DNA of 64,000 nucleotides from Bacillus sp. FSL H8-0547 (GCA_038002745.1 JBBODD010000001.1:3410001-3474000), one strand, 5' to 3'; positions 8,449 through 15,767 are shown, counted from the first letter of the stretch. Notes: generated by a model not told the origin, from the sequence alone. Numbers and translations: made by a program.

Positions 8449-9581
8449 ATCAATCAAAATGGAACGATGAGCAGATTACAGACAAACTTCAAGCAATGCC
8501 GGATATCAAAGACCGGCGCTCGCAGCAGCAAATATACACCCGTTTGCAGGAACGTATGCACAAAAAGCAAGTTCAGTGGAAAACGCCGGCTCTTGCAAGC
8601 TTTGCCGCCCTTTTTATTCTTTTAATCCTTTCACCCTTTTTCCTTCAAAACTTCCAAATGAGTGAAAGCAAACTTGAAGACAGTGCGGATAAAGCAGCCG
8701 AAAGCGGCCAGGCGGCAAAAGAGAACGCAGACATGAAATTAGAAGCAAAGTCTTCACCAGAGACTGAGAAAAAGTCATTTGTAGCAAGGACAAAGGGCAA
8801 TCAGACGATTGTAACGGTTGCCTATCCCGATCTTCAGGTTCAAAACACGATACCGCTCAGCTTTCAGTTCGATTCCTCTGACTCCTACATGACTCTTTTT
8901 GAAACGGCGTTGTCTTCATTTGACCCGGGGAGCGCTGGACTGAGTCCTTCTGCGCTATCAGGAACAAAGCTCTCGTATGAGACAGGAGAAGACCGGATGT
9001 CTGTTGATATAAAAGGCAATGCATATGCTGCTTCCAGCTCAGAAACGGAAAACAGACTCTTTACCGAGGGACTTGAAGAATCTTTCCGCTGGCAGGATGC
9101 CATGCAGGCTGACTATTTCACCGGCAGTGAAAAGGGAGCGGAAATCGGAGCGTATGGCTATCAGGATAAGCTGACATTCACAAAGTTCAAAAAGAAAGCC
9201 TATTTCCTGTATCAGGAGAGCCTTGACTCACCTAAACTCCTGGCGCCTTCCCTTCTATCCTTTAACAAGCTGACAGATGCCCTGACGGCTATGAAGGAAA
9301 AAGGAACACTCGGGTTAAAACCGGTGATCGAAGAAACAGTTGTCATCGATGAAATAATAGAATCAGATAATGGAGTAACCATTGAATTTACAGACGCCTC
9401 AACAATTGATGATAACGAAACAGACACACTGATGCTCGAAGCGATATTGATGACCGCTAAAGATTTCGGCTACGAGAGTGTAAAATTCGAAGGAATCGAA
9501 GCCGGCAGGATTGGTGAAATGGACGTAACACAGGCCGTGCCCGTTCCGTTCTCGCCAAACCCCGTTGATCTTGAAGAATAG
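8445..9581 (+). CDS. rsiX: Anti-sigma-X factor RsiX
   Basis: 378-residue membrane-anchored anti-sigma factor translationally coupled to sigX. It has a cytoplasmic N-terminal region of about 45 residues, one transmembrane helix (FAALFILLILSPFFL, about residues 52-66), an Asp/Glu/Lys/Ala-rich extracytoplasmic linker, and a large outer domain that ends with a repeated GerMN-like segment. Position and topology identify it, as the sequence family is divergent. A terminator follows within a few bases. Confidence 0.9.
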   Translation: MNQSKWNDEQITDKLQAMPDIKDRRSQQQIYTRLQERMHKKQVQWKTPALASFAALFILLILSPFFLQNFQMSESKLEDSADKAAESGQAAKENADMKLEAKSSPETEKKSFVARTKGNQTIVTVAYPDLQVQNTIPLSFQFDSSDSYMTLFETALSSFDPGSAGLSPSALSGTKLSYETGEDRMSVDIKGNAYAASSSETENRLFTEGLEESFRWQDAMQADYFTGSEKGAEIGAYGYQDKLTFTKFKKKAYFLYQESLDSPKLLAPSLLSFNKLTDALTAMKEKGTLGLKPVIEETVVIDEIIESDNGVTIEFTDASTIDDNETDTLMLEAILMTAKDFGYESVKFEGIEAGRIGEMDVTQAVPVPFSPNPVDLEE

Positions 9582-9585
9582 AAGG

Positions 9586-9618
9586 AAAAACCCGCAGCAT
9601 GATGCTTGCGGGTTTTTT
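9586..9618 (+). terminator. Terminator after rsiX
   Basis: AAAACCCGCAG pairs with CTTGCGGGTTTT (one mismatch) around CATGATG and ends in six T. It marks the boundary between the conserved backbone and the AT-rich accessory segment. Confidence 0.85.
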
Positions 9619-9788
9619 GCCGTTATGAAAAGAAGCAGGAGGGTGCTGTGATTTTATTTATGGCTTTAGATTTATCTGGATGGCAGATGGGATATTTGTG
9701 ATATTATTGTAAATATTGGTTATTTCGTTAAAGGAGTTAATTTAAATATTGTCAAATAACAAAGGAACAAAAAAGTGAGGATTTTATC

Positions 9789-10532
9789 ATGATGTCTAAA
9801 GAGATGTATATAAAAGTATGTGACTTTTTAATGTTTGCTAACTTGTTTGGAGAAAAAAAGGGGAAACCAACCGTTGTTATGGATGCCGGGTATGGGGATT
9901 ATTCAAAAGGGTGGAATGCCATAATTTCCGAAGTTTCTTTGCTGACAGAAGTTATTGTATTTGATAGAGCAGGTCTAGGCAGAAGCGAACCAAGTACTAA
10001 TCCCAGGAATAGCAGAGAGATGGTAAAGGAACTGAAAGAACTTTTAGATAAACTTAATATAATTCCTCCATATATACTTGTAGGACACTCTTTTGGGGGA
10101 GTAAATGCACGGTTATTTGCGAGTAAATACCCTGAAAATGTATGTGGGCTGCTTCTAGTAGACTCTACTCCGGAGGATTACCGAGAAAGATTTCTTCCAA
10201 CGATGTCCGAAGATTTTCAAGAAGCATACAATAAGCAATTTGTTCACGAAGGTAATTATGAAGAATTTATGCAAAGTTTAAATCAATTAAAAGAAGACCA
10301 AAAGAAATTAAACATTCCTTTAATAGTCCTTTCTGCCGGCAAAAAAAATCACTATACACCCAAGTCACAAGAATTATGGAATACAATGCAAGAAGAACTT
10401 CTTCAAATATCTTCTATCAGTGAATTTATGATTGCTGAAGATAGTACACATTATATACAAAATGATGAACCTGTATTAGTAGTAGATGCCATTAAAAGAC
10501 TAATTGAAAATCTTAAGGCAGGAGTGATGTAG
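9789..10532 (+). CDS. Alpha/beta hydrolase
   Basis: 247-residue cytoplasmic alpha/beta hydrolase. The nucleophile elbow GHSFGG is near residue 101, an oxyanion-side GYGDYSKGW lies early, an acid candidate is in LLLVDSTPEDY, and the likely catalytic His is in EDSTHYIQ near residue 225. The substrate cannot be told from sequence. The start is at 9789 or 9792 (double ATG) behind GTGAGG. Base composition is clearly more AT-rich than the flanking res and ser genes, in line with acquired DNA. It is the first gene of a five-gene accessory segment. Confidence 0.82.
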   Translation: MMSKEMYIKVCDFLMFANLFGEKKGKPTVVMDAGYGDYSKGWNAIISEVSLLTEVIVFDRAGLGRSEPSTNPRNSREMVKELKELLDKLNIIPPYILVGHSFGGVNARLFASKYPENVCGLLLVDSTPEDYRERFLPTMSEDFQEAYNKQFVHEGNYEEFMQSLNQLKEDQKKLNIPLIVLSAGKKNHYTPKSQELWNTMQEELLQISSISEFMIAEDSTHYIQNDEPVLVVDAIKRLIENLKAGVM

Positions 10533-10568
10533 TAAATGTAATTTGATTTAGGTAAAGGAGTATTAAAT

Positions 10569-10979
10569 ATGTTTTTTAAACAGAAAAATACGGCTTCTGA
10601 AGATGATGTAAATAGAAAGTACAAAGTGAGATTTATTAGAATTTCAATAGTTGGATTATTGGTAATGGCTTTTTTAGGATATGGAGTTTACTGGGCCTTT
10701 TATGATATGAACAGGCTGCCGACAGGATCATATCTTACTGAAGTTAAATCACCGGATGGGAAGTACACCTTAAAAGCATATATCACAAATGGAGGAGCAA
10801 CCACTTCTTATTCACTTCGAGGTGAATTAGTATTTAATAAAGAAAACAAATCTAAAAATATATATTGGAATTATCGTGAAAACTCTGCAAATATTACTTG
10901 GACAGACAATGATACTGTAGTAATAAACGGTCATACATTAAAGGTTCCCAGTGGCAAATATGATTTTAGACATCAATAG
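10569..10979 (+). CDS. DUF5412-like membrane-anchored protein
   Basis: 136-residue protein with one N-terminal transmembrane segment (ISIVGLLVMAFLGYGVYWAF, about residues 27-46) and an extracytoplasmic domain. The domain starts SPDGKYTLKAYITNGG and ends TVVINGHTLKVPSGKYDF, the pattern of the DUF5412 family of unknown function. A good AAGGAG lies ahead of the start, 36 bp after the hydrolase. Nothing indicates a catalytic role. Family assignment is from memory of the conserved motifs. Confidence 0.7.
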   Translation: MFFKQKNTASEDDVNRKYKVRFIRISIVGLLVMAFLGYGVYWAFYDMNRLPTGSYLTEVKSPDGKYTLKAYITNGGATTSYSLRGELVFNKENKSKNIYWNYRENSANITWTDNDTVVINGHTLKVPSGKYDFRHQ

Positions 10980-11054
10980 ATTGCCGCACATAAGTACATA
11001 CCTCTTTTACGAAAGATTATATTTATTGAAGCAATAAAAAGGATTTGGTTATAG

Positions 11055-11483
11055 ATGACAAAGATGTTTTCAACAGATGCGTTCTCTTATTTCGAATTTA
11101 TATTAAAAGAAGTGGAATATCGTTTACCAAGCATATGTGTAGACTTAGAAGTTCATAATCGGGGATTTACAGCATCTTTACCAAATGTCTGGATTGAATT
11201 ATCAAGCATTGAAAAATTTTTGGGTGAAAGCAAAGATCTTTCTTTTATAGATACATTTCAGCATACTTTTACAAGTATGAGCCCTGAAGAAGTGATTATT
11301 GATGCGAATAAGGTAAGTCCTTCGATTTGCCATATCAGATATACATTAAATAAAACGTATTATTCAAGTGATCTTAATCCGGTTCTTGAATCTATACAAC
11401 AAAAAGGTTCATTTGAACTGGAAGTATATAAAATAGAAGAATCAAGAAAAGCCCTCTTAGAAATTAGTGACCTATTTCATTAA
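11055..11483 (+). CDS. Uncharacterised cytoplasmic protein
   Basis: 142 residues, no signal peptide or membrane segment, mixed alpha/beta composition, acidic. I do not recognise the family. The opening half (FEFILKEVEYRLPS, WIELSSIEKFLGES) has the feel of small single-domain immunity-type proteins common in Bacillus accessory regions, but I see no diagnostic motif. The ribosome site is weak (AAAAAGGA, 13 bp before the start). A hairpin follows at 11510-11539. AT-rich like its neighbours. Confidence 0.6.
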   Translation: MTKMFSTDAFSYFEFILKEVEYRLPSICVDLEVHNRGFTASLPNVWIELSSIEKFLGESKDLSFIDTFQHTFTSMSPEEVIIDANKVSPSICHIRYTLNKTYYSSDLNPVLESIQQKGSFELEVYKIEESRKALLEISDLFH

Positions 11484-11509
11484 ATTCATTTTTTGATATT
11501 TAACAATCG

Positions 11510-11541
11510 GAGGCGATTTCTGCACAATGTGATCGCCTCTT
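11510..11541 (+). terminator. Hairpin after the uncharacterised gene, possible terminator
   Basis: GAGGCGAT (11510-11517) and ATCGCCTC (11532-11539) form a perfect 8-bp stem with a 14-nt loop. The T run is short (TTC), so termination is uncertain. Confidence 0.45.
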
Positions 11542-11572
11542 CATAGTAAGGAATCGGAAGGGATTGAGTAGT

Positions 11573-12076
11573 ATGGGGGGGTTTAGGAATATGAAGAAAT
11601 TCATTGTGATTATAGCTCTAAGCATAATAATAGTATTTGTTGGGCTTTATTCTTTTCTCAAAATCAATTCTCCATTGGTCGGTGGGACAGTTGGTTCAAC
11701 ACAAGATAATAAAGCAGTTGTTGTTGCAATAGGGAATGAGGGGTTTGGAAAGCTGAAGATTAATGAAGTTCTAGTAAATAATTACAACGAACCTATAAAG
11801 CTTAAAATACAGGTCACGAATCCCCTTAAAGGTTTTGTTATATCTAATACATTTGACGAAAAGGAATTTGGCATTAGTAATATCGAAACTATCGACATTG
11901 AGTCCGACACATCTCCAATAACCCAACTAGAAAAGATGAATGATGGAACGGCAACTAAAAATGATAAAAGTTATGGAATAAGTGTTGTACATAATGAACC
12001 CATAGAAAGTTTGCATATAACATATAGTTACTTTGGATTGAAGTTTGAAGAAACGGTATCTGTTGATAATCCTTAA
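11573..12076 (+). CDS. Uncharacterised membrane-anchored extracytoplasmic protein
   Basis: About 167 residues with one N-terminal transmembrane/signal segment (FIVIIALSIIIVFVGLYSFL) and an outer beta-rich domain. Family unknown. The start is ambiguous: TTG 11564, ATG 11573 (GGAAGGGA about 10 bp upstream) or ATG 11591, which gives the more typical MKKF signal start behind a G-run. The next gene begins directly after the stop codon (TAA then ATG), which indicates translational coupling. Confidence 0.6.
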   Translation: MGGFRNMKKFIVIIALSIIIVFVGLYSFLKINSPLVGGTVGSTQDNKAVVVAIGNEGFGKLKINEVLVNNYNEPIKLKIQVTNPLKGFVISNTFDEKEFGISNIETIDIESDTSPITQLEKMNDGTATKNDKSYGISVVHNEPIESLHITYSYFGLKFEETVSVDNP

Positions 12077-12412
12077 ATGGCTGGATTGTTACCTCCTGAT
12101 GCCTATGCTATGGATATGGATGGTGTGACTATGATTTATTTTAAAGATGCTCCTGATACAATGGTCATCACAACAAAAGAAATAATAGATGGAACAAAAC
12201 CTGTATTGTATGTGTCGCACGATAAAGAAGATGGTATGTGGCAATTTTTTGATGGGTCAATGAAATTTGATATAGACTGCGCAAGAATAGTTTCTCTTGA
12301 AGAAATGCTGGAGATTGATAATTCCCTTGCTTCAATTGGGGATTTACCTCTTGGTTGGATAGCGGAGAGAGACAATAGAAAGGCATTTTGGAAAAGGGTT
12401 GAAAAAGAATAA
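12077..12412 (+). CDS. DUF2185-like small protein (immunity-type family)
   Basis: 111-residue cytoplasmic protein. The sequence blocks LYVSHDKEDGMWQFFDG, ARIVSLEEMLEIDNSL and LPLGWIAERDNR match the pattern I associate with DUF2185 proteins, which often occur as immunity-like or orphan accessory genes. Function unknown. The ATG abuts the upstream stop codon with no gap, so the two genes form a unit. No partner toxin is seen nearby. A clear terminator follows 50 bp later, closing the accessory segment. Confidence 0.6.
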   Translation: MAGLLPPDAYAMDMDGVTMIYFKDAPDTMVITTKEIIDGTKPVLYVSHDKEDGMWQFFDGSMKFDIDCARIVSLEEMLEIDNSLASIGDLPLGWIAERDNRKAFWKRVEKE

Positions 12413-12461
12413 AACTATTTACATTCTTAAGCTATCGAAGGCTCCAATTGAATAACTAATG

Positions 12462-12491
12462 AACTCAGTTCAAAAATGAACTGAGTTTTTA
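12462..12491 (+). terminator. Terminator closing the accessory segment
   Basis: AACTCAGTTCA (12462-12472) pairs with TGAACTGAGTT (12477-12487) as an 11-bp perfect stem with a 4-nt loop followed by T residues. Confidence 0.8.
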
Positions 12492-12631
12492 TACTGCAAA
12501 AACCTCAGCTAAATGCGGTGCAAATCTTGATTTACTCTAGATTGTCCCAAGTACTTAACCATTGGAACCGTCACAGTTTATATATCAAGGTTTTTAAACT
12601 ATATATTCCTGACTGAAGTAGAATCACCACT

Positions 12632-12708
12632 CACCAGTGGACTGAAGCGGAAGGCACTTGACTCCTGCGGGATGAAGAGGGCACGGGAGACCCCGCAGGC
12701 TGGCCGAG
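12632..12708. repeat. Left half of an interrupted palindromic intergenic repeat
   Basis: Starts CACCAGTGGACTGAAGCGG and runs to CCGCAGGCTGGCCGAG. It is nearly identical over its first 66 bases to the full copy at 14235. The continuation (AGGAGGCTCCCGG onward) is found at 14657, beyond the IS element, so one repeat copy has been split by the insertion. Confidence 0.85.
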
Positions 12709-12721
12709 TTATCATGAACGA

Positions 12722-12820
12722 AACTAGCTCCTTATTCGTAACATCGTAGGTTAATCTGGTTAGAATGTTTACTGGAAAAAAACATACCAAATCAGAGCTG
12801 CATTACGGAAGGAGCTAGTT
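12722..12820 (+). promoter_or_regulatory. Leader hairpin covering the transposase ribosome site
   Basis: AACTAGCTCCTT (12722-12733) and AAGGAGCTAGTT (12809-12820) are perfect 12-bp inverted complements. The right arm contains the AAGGAG ribosome site 3-4 bp from the start codon. In RNA this would hide the site and limit translation. The left arm overlaps the terminal inverted repeat. Confidence 0.65.
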
Positions 12821-12823
12821 ATT

Positions 12824-13939
12824 ATGAAGGATGCCATGAAATACGTAGGTTTAGACGTATCGAAAGAAAAAATTGCGGTCGCGATTGCAGAAGAGGGACG
12901 CGAAGCCCCACGTTACTGGGGAGTGATCGACCACACACCTGAGGCCATAAAAAAGCTAATGAAAAAGTTGGGGGAGGCAAAAACTCTTCGCGTCTGTTAT
13001 GAAGCTGGTCCTACAGGTTATGCCTTATACAGACTATTGTCTGATATGGGGATTCACTGTGAGGTAATTGCTCCATCCCTTATTCCTCAAAAGCCTGGAG
13101 AGCGAATTAAAACAGATCGCAGGGATGCCATTCGGCTAGCACAATTACATCGTGCAGCCGAATTAACATCTATTTACATTCCAACTCCAGATGATGAAGC
13201 ATTGCGAGACCTTGTCCGCTGTAGAGAAGATGCGAAAGAAGATGAGTTAAGAGCTAAACACCGATTGAGTAAATTTCTTCTTCGAAACGATATAAAACCA
13301 CCGACCGGGATTAATAAATGGACAGTGAAATATTATCGTTGGCTGGATACGCTTCAGTTTGAAAATGTTCACCTTCGCGTTGTTTTTCAAGAATATTACT
13401 ACCAGCTAAAAGAATTAAAACAGCGTATTCTGCGATTAGAGGAAGAAATAAACATTCACGCAAAAGAAGGTGTCCACGCAGAAAAAGTTCAAGCTCTTCA
13501 AGCATTAAGAGGGATAGCGCTTGTGACAGCGACAAGCATCGTAGCTGAGATTGGTTCATTTAAACGTTTTTCGACCCCTCGACAGTTTATGTCATACGTT
13601 GGATTGATTCCAAGCGAATATTCAAGTGGAGAAAAACGAAAACAAGGCAATATTACGAAAACAGGAAATCGTCATGTTCGGCGCTTGCTTGTAGAATCGG
13701 CATGGAGTTATCGCTATCAGCCAGCTGTGAAGGGAGATCTTGAAAGGCGCATAAAAGGTCAATCACCGGCTATTCAATCGATTTCATGGAAAGCACAAAA
13801 TCGTCTTCACAAGAAATACTACCGGCTGTTGTCCAAAGGGAAAAATGGAGGGAAAGCTGTAACCGCAGTTGCCAGGGAATTAGCCGGCTTTATTTGGGCG
13901 GTGATGCAAGAAGTAGAAGAGATGCCTAGCACAAATTGA
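12824..13939 (+). CDS. IS110-family transposase (DEDD recombinase)
   Basis: 371-residue DEDD transposase with a RuvC-like N-terminal domain. The acidic residues are readable: D11 in YVGLDVSK, E60 in CYEAGPTG, and D98/D101 in KTDRRDAIRLA. The C-terminal Transposase_20 domain is seen in LRGIALVTATSIVAEIG, and the catalytic Ser region is in SSGEKRKQGNITKTGNRH, near residue 267. No frameshift or stop interrupts it, so it may be active. A perfect RBS (GGAAGGAG) precedes it but lies in a leader hairpin. Confidence 0.93.
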   Translation: MKDAMKYVGLDVSKEKIAVAIAEEGREAPRYWGVIDHTPEAIKKLMKKLGEAKTLRVCYEAGPTGYALYRLLSDMGIHCEVIAPSLIPQKPGERIKTDRRDAIRLAQLHRAAELTSIYIPTPDDEALRDLVRCREDAKEDELRAKHRLSKFLLRNDIKPPTGINKWTVKYYRWLDTLQFENVHLRVVFQEYYYQLKELKQRILRLEEEINIHAKEGVHAEKVQALQALRGIALVTATSIVAEIGSFKRFSTPRQFMSYVGLIPSEYSSGEKRKQGNITKTGNRHVRRLLVESAWSYRYQPAVKGDLERRIKGQSPAIQSISWKAQNRLHKKYYRLLSKGKNGGKAVTAVARELAGFIWAVMQEVEEMPSTN

Positions 13940-14019
13940 GATTGTATCTACCAGTTAGAAACAAACGTATCGAGAATGGAAGAATGAGAATAGGGCTCGA
14001 AGGCAAAGAGAAAAACCGG

Positions 14020-14143
14020 AAAGGAAAACCCACGTGCCTCCTCTGTGCTAAGTCGAAAATGATGAATGCACGCGCCGAGTTAGTGGAACAGTCCTTTACA
14101 CGGAAAGATAAAATGTGAAAACCCACGAATATCAGAGTGCTAA
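14020..14143 (+). ncRNA. Candidate bridge/seek RNA of the IS element
   Basis: Two consecutive stem-internal-loop modules can be read. Module 1: AAAGGA (14020) with TCCTTT (14092), CCAC (14030) with GTGG (14083) and GTGC (14045) with GCAC (14068) enclose a loop. Its 5' side, GCCTCCT (14036-14042), is the reverse complement of the right target flank AGGAGGC (14657). Its 3' side, GCCGAG (14074-14079), equals the left target flank (12703-12708). Module 2: TTACAC (14096) with GTGcTAA (14137) and GTG (14115) with CAC (14124) enclose a loop. Its 5' side, GATAA (14107-14111), is the reverse complement of the left end TTATC, and its 3' side, ATATCAG (14129-14135), equals the right end. Both loops follow one pairing logic. 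Folding was done by eye. Confidence 0.6.
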
Positions 14144-14234
14144 CCGCAGTTGAAATTTTTGCCTTCGTGCCGTGTTCTTACCTTTCATTTTTAGCAGGCT
14201 ACGTTCGTACTTGTTTCCTGAATATAAGTTTAAA

Positions 14235-14366
14235 CACCAGTGGACTGAAGCGGAAGGCACTTGACTCCTGCGGGATGAAGAGTGCACGGGAGACCCCGCA
14301 AACGAAGTGAGGAGGCTCCCGGGGCTCCCCGCGGAAAGCAAGTGACTGGAGCGCAAGGGAACGGGT
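14235..14366. repeat. Full copy of the palindromic intergenic repeat inside the IS
   Basis: Runs from CACCAGTGGACTGAAG through CCCCGCGGAAAGCAAGTG to GGAACGGG. The halves are mutually complementary in blocks (GCACTTG with CAAGTG; CTGCGGG with CCCGCAG/CCCGCGG), so the copy can fold into a long hairpin. At the point where the other copy was split, this copy reads GAAGTGAGGAGG instead of GCCGAG-AGGAGG. Confidence 0.8.
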
Positions 14367-14435
14367 ACGATTTAGAATCTACAATGATCATAAAAACAGC
14401 CTGCCATTAAAAAAGAGAGGAAAATGGGTTCACAT

Positions 14436-14536
14436 CTTCTTTAGCTTGAGAAGAATCTCATCTCTCTGGTTAGCCATCAAGGAAAGCACTTGACCGCTAA
14501 CCAGAGAGATGAGCAGCGGTAGGTAAGCTAAAGAAG
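14436..14536. repeat. 101-bp two-stem palindrome within the IS right part
   Basis: Outer arms CTTCTTTAGCTT (14436-14447) and AAGCTAAAGAAG (14525-14536) match perfectly over 12 bp. Inner arms (14457-14474 and 14496-14513; CTCATCTCTCTGG... and its complement) match perfectly over 18 bp. Unpaired 9- and 11-nt segments separate the two stems, and the 21-nt tip contains a further TCAAG/CTTGA pairing. No ORF crosses it. Confidence 0.8.
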
Positions 14537-14656
14537 GAGATCAGCTAGCCACTATGGCTTTAACTTTTACATGAAAAGAAGCTGAAAATCGCTTCTCTTA
14601 TTAAAGGCGTTCAAAAATCGGTGTGGGTTAGGAGCCTTGACAGTTTCGTTCATATC

Positions 14657-14714
14657 AGGAGGCTCCCGGCACTCCCCGCGGAAAGCAAGTGACTGGAGCG
14701 CAAGGAAACGGGTA
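14657..14714. repeat. Right half of the interrupted palindromic repeat
   Basis: AGGAGGCTCCCGG followed by CCCGCGGAAAGCAAGTG and GGAACGGG-like end. It continues the left half at 12632-12708 and differs from the full copy at only a few positions. From here to 14918 I see no gene; the sequence is A/C-rich and without clear structure. Confidence 0.8.
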
Positions 14715-14918
14715 TCACTTCAAACCAACAATCATCACAAAGTCAGGCTCCCTTTAAAGATTAGAGAAGAATAATTAGGCCTTATCTAACAGAATGCTGT
14801 AAGAATAACCCTCACCCAAAACCCCCCTCTTCACACAACTTTAACGTATGAATTGGCAAAGACTGCATAATACTAGTATTGGTCATTTTTTGACAAATGA
14901 ACAAACTAGGGGGAACTC

Positions 14919-15767
14919 ATGTTAGATTTGCTGAGAAGGTTATCCATTGCTCTGATTGTCGGAATTTGCGTCATGCTGCTCTTTGTCGGAGGAACATTGG
15001 CAAAAGCAGAAAGTCCAGCTGAAGACAAAAGCTGGATTCATCCCGTCAAGGGCACAATAACAGACACATTTGGAACAAGAAGCGGAAAACATAAAGGTAT
15101 TGATATTGCAGCACCTGAAGGAACGGCCATTTCCGCTGTACAGTCAGGAACAGTGACAAAATCCTATCTTTCGAATACATATGGCCATGTCGTCTTTATT
15201 TCTCACCCTGAAGGATATGAAACGGTCTATGCCCATCTGAGCAAAAGGACCGTTTCAGAGGGGGTAAAAGTAGCAAGGGGCCAAAAAATCGGTGTGATCG
15301 GCAACACGGGTGTATCCAGAGGGACTCACCTGCATTTTGAAGTACATAAAGGAAAATGGACATACGACAAAAAACAGGCTGTAGATCCATTTATCATGGT
15401 GGCAGCCCACTCTATTGAAGCCGTTCCCGCGACTGCACAGCCTGCTGCCGAAGATGGATCTGTCACTGTCCAAAAAGGGGACACGCTGTGGGGGATTGCC
15501 AAAAGAAATGGACTGAGCGTAGATGGACTGAAGAAAATAAACGGCCTTGTATCTGACCGTCTATACGCAGGACAGAAGCTGATGATTGAGCAAAGAACGG
15601 CTTCCGTCAGCCAGTACACCGTTAAAAAAGGGGACACCCTGTATTCGATAGCAGAACAGCTTCAAATCACTGTTCAGCAGCTGAAGCAAGAAAATGACCT
15701 GTCATCTGAAGCTATTTTTCCTGCACAAACCTTAAAAATCACACATTCTTCAGCTTCTTCTAAATAA
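14919..15767 (+). CDS. M23 peptidase with two LysM domains
   Basis: 282-residue exported peptidoglycan hydrolase. The signal/anchor segment is IALIVGICVMLLFVGGTLAKA (residues 10-30). The M23 LytM domain has the zinc ligands HKGIDIA (His and Asp near residues 58-62) and HLHFEVH (near 137-143). Two C-terminal LysM repeats open VTVQKGDTLWGIAKRNG and YTVKKGDTLYSIAEQL. It resembles cell-wall and spore endopeptidases of Bacillus; I cannot tell whether it is vegetative or sporulation-specific. The start follows AGGGGGAA. It is the first gene after the IS element. Confidence 0.88.
   Translation: MLDLLRRLSIALIVGICVMLLFVGGTLAKAESPAEDKSWIHPVKGTITDTFGTRSGKHKGIDIAAPEGTAISAVQSGTVTKSYLSNTYGHVVFISHPEGYETVYAHLSKRTVSEGVKVARGQKIGVIGNTGVSRGTHLHFEVHKGKWTYDKKQAVDPFIMVAAHSIEAVPATAQPAAEDGSVTVQKGDTLWGIAKRNGLSVDGLKKINGLVSDRLYAGQKLMIEQRTASVSQYTVKKGDTLYSIAEQLQITVQQLKQENDLSSEAIFPAQTLKITHSSASSK

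Larger units (their letters stand above)
12709..14656 (+). mobile_element. IS110-family (IS1111-like) insertion sequence
   Basis: The ends are set by four signals. First, both halves of an interrupted repeat flank it. Second, a 12-bp inverted repeat ATGAACGAAACT (12714-12725) / AGTTTCGTTCAT (14642-14653) lies 5 and 3 bp inside the ends. Third, an AG dinucleotide abuts both ends (12707-12708 and 14657-14658), as expected for the 2-bp core of this family, with no longer target duplication. Fourth, joining right to left end through one AG would place TTGACA (14637-14642) 17 bp from TATCAT (12710-12715). Contents: transposase, candidate guide RNA, a second copy of the target repeat, and a long palindrome. 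At 1,948 bp it is longer than most family members, because of the last two parts. Confidence 0.75.

Noticed and set aside
13936-14118. 60-codon ORF just after the transposase
   Set aside because: Basic composition without a ribosome site; the interval is better explained as the structured guide RNA.
14132-14356. 74-codon minus-strand ORF over the palindromic repeat
   Set aside because: Spans the dispersed repeat; translation reflects repeat sequence, no ribosome site.
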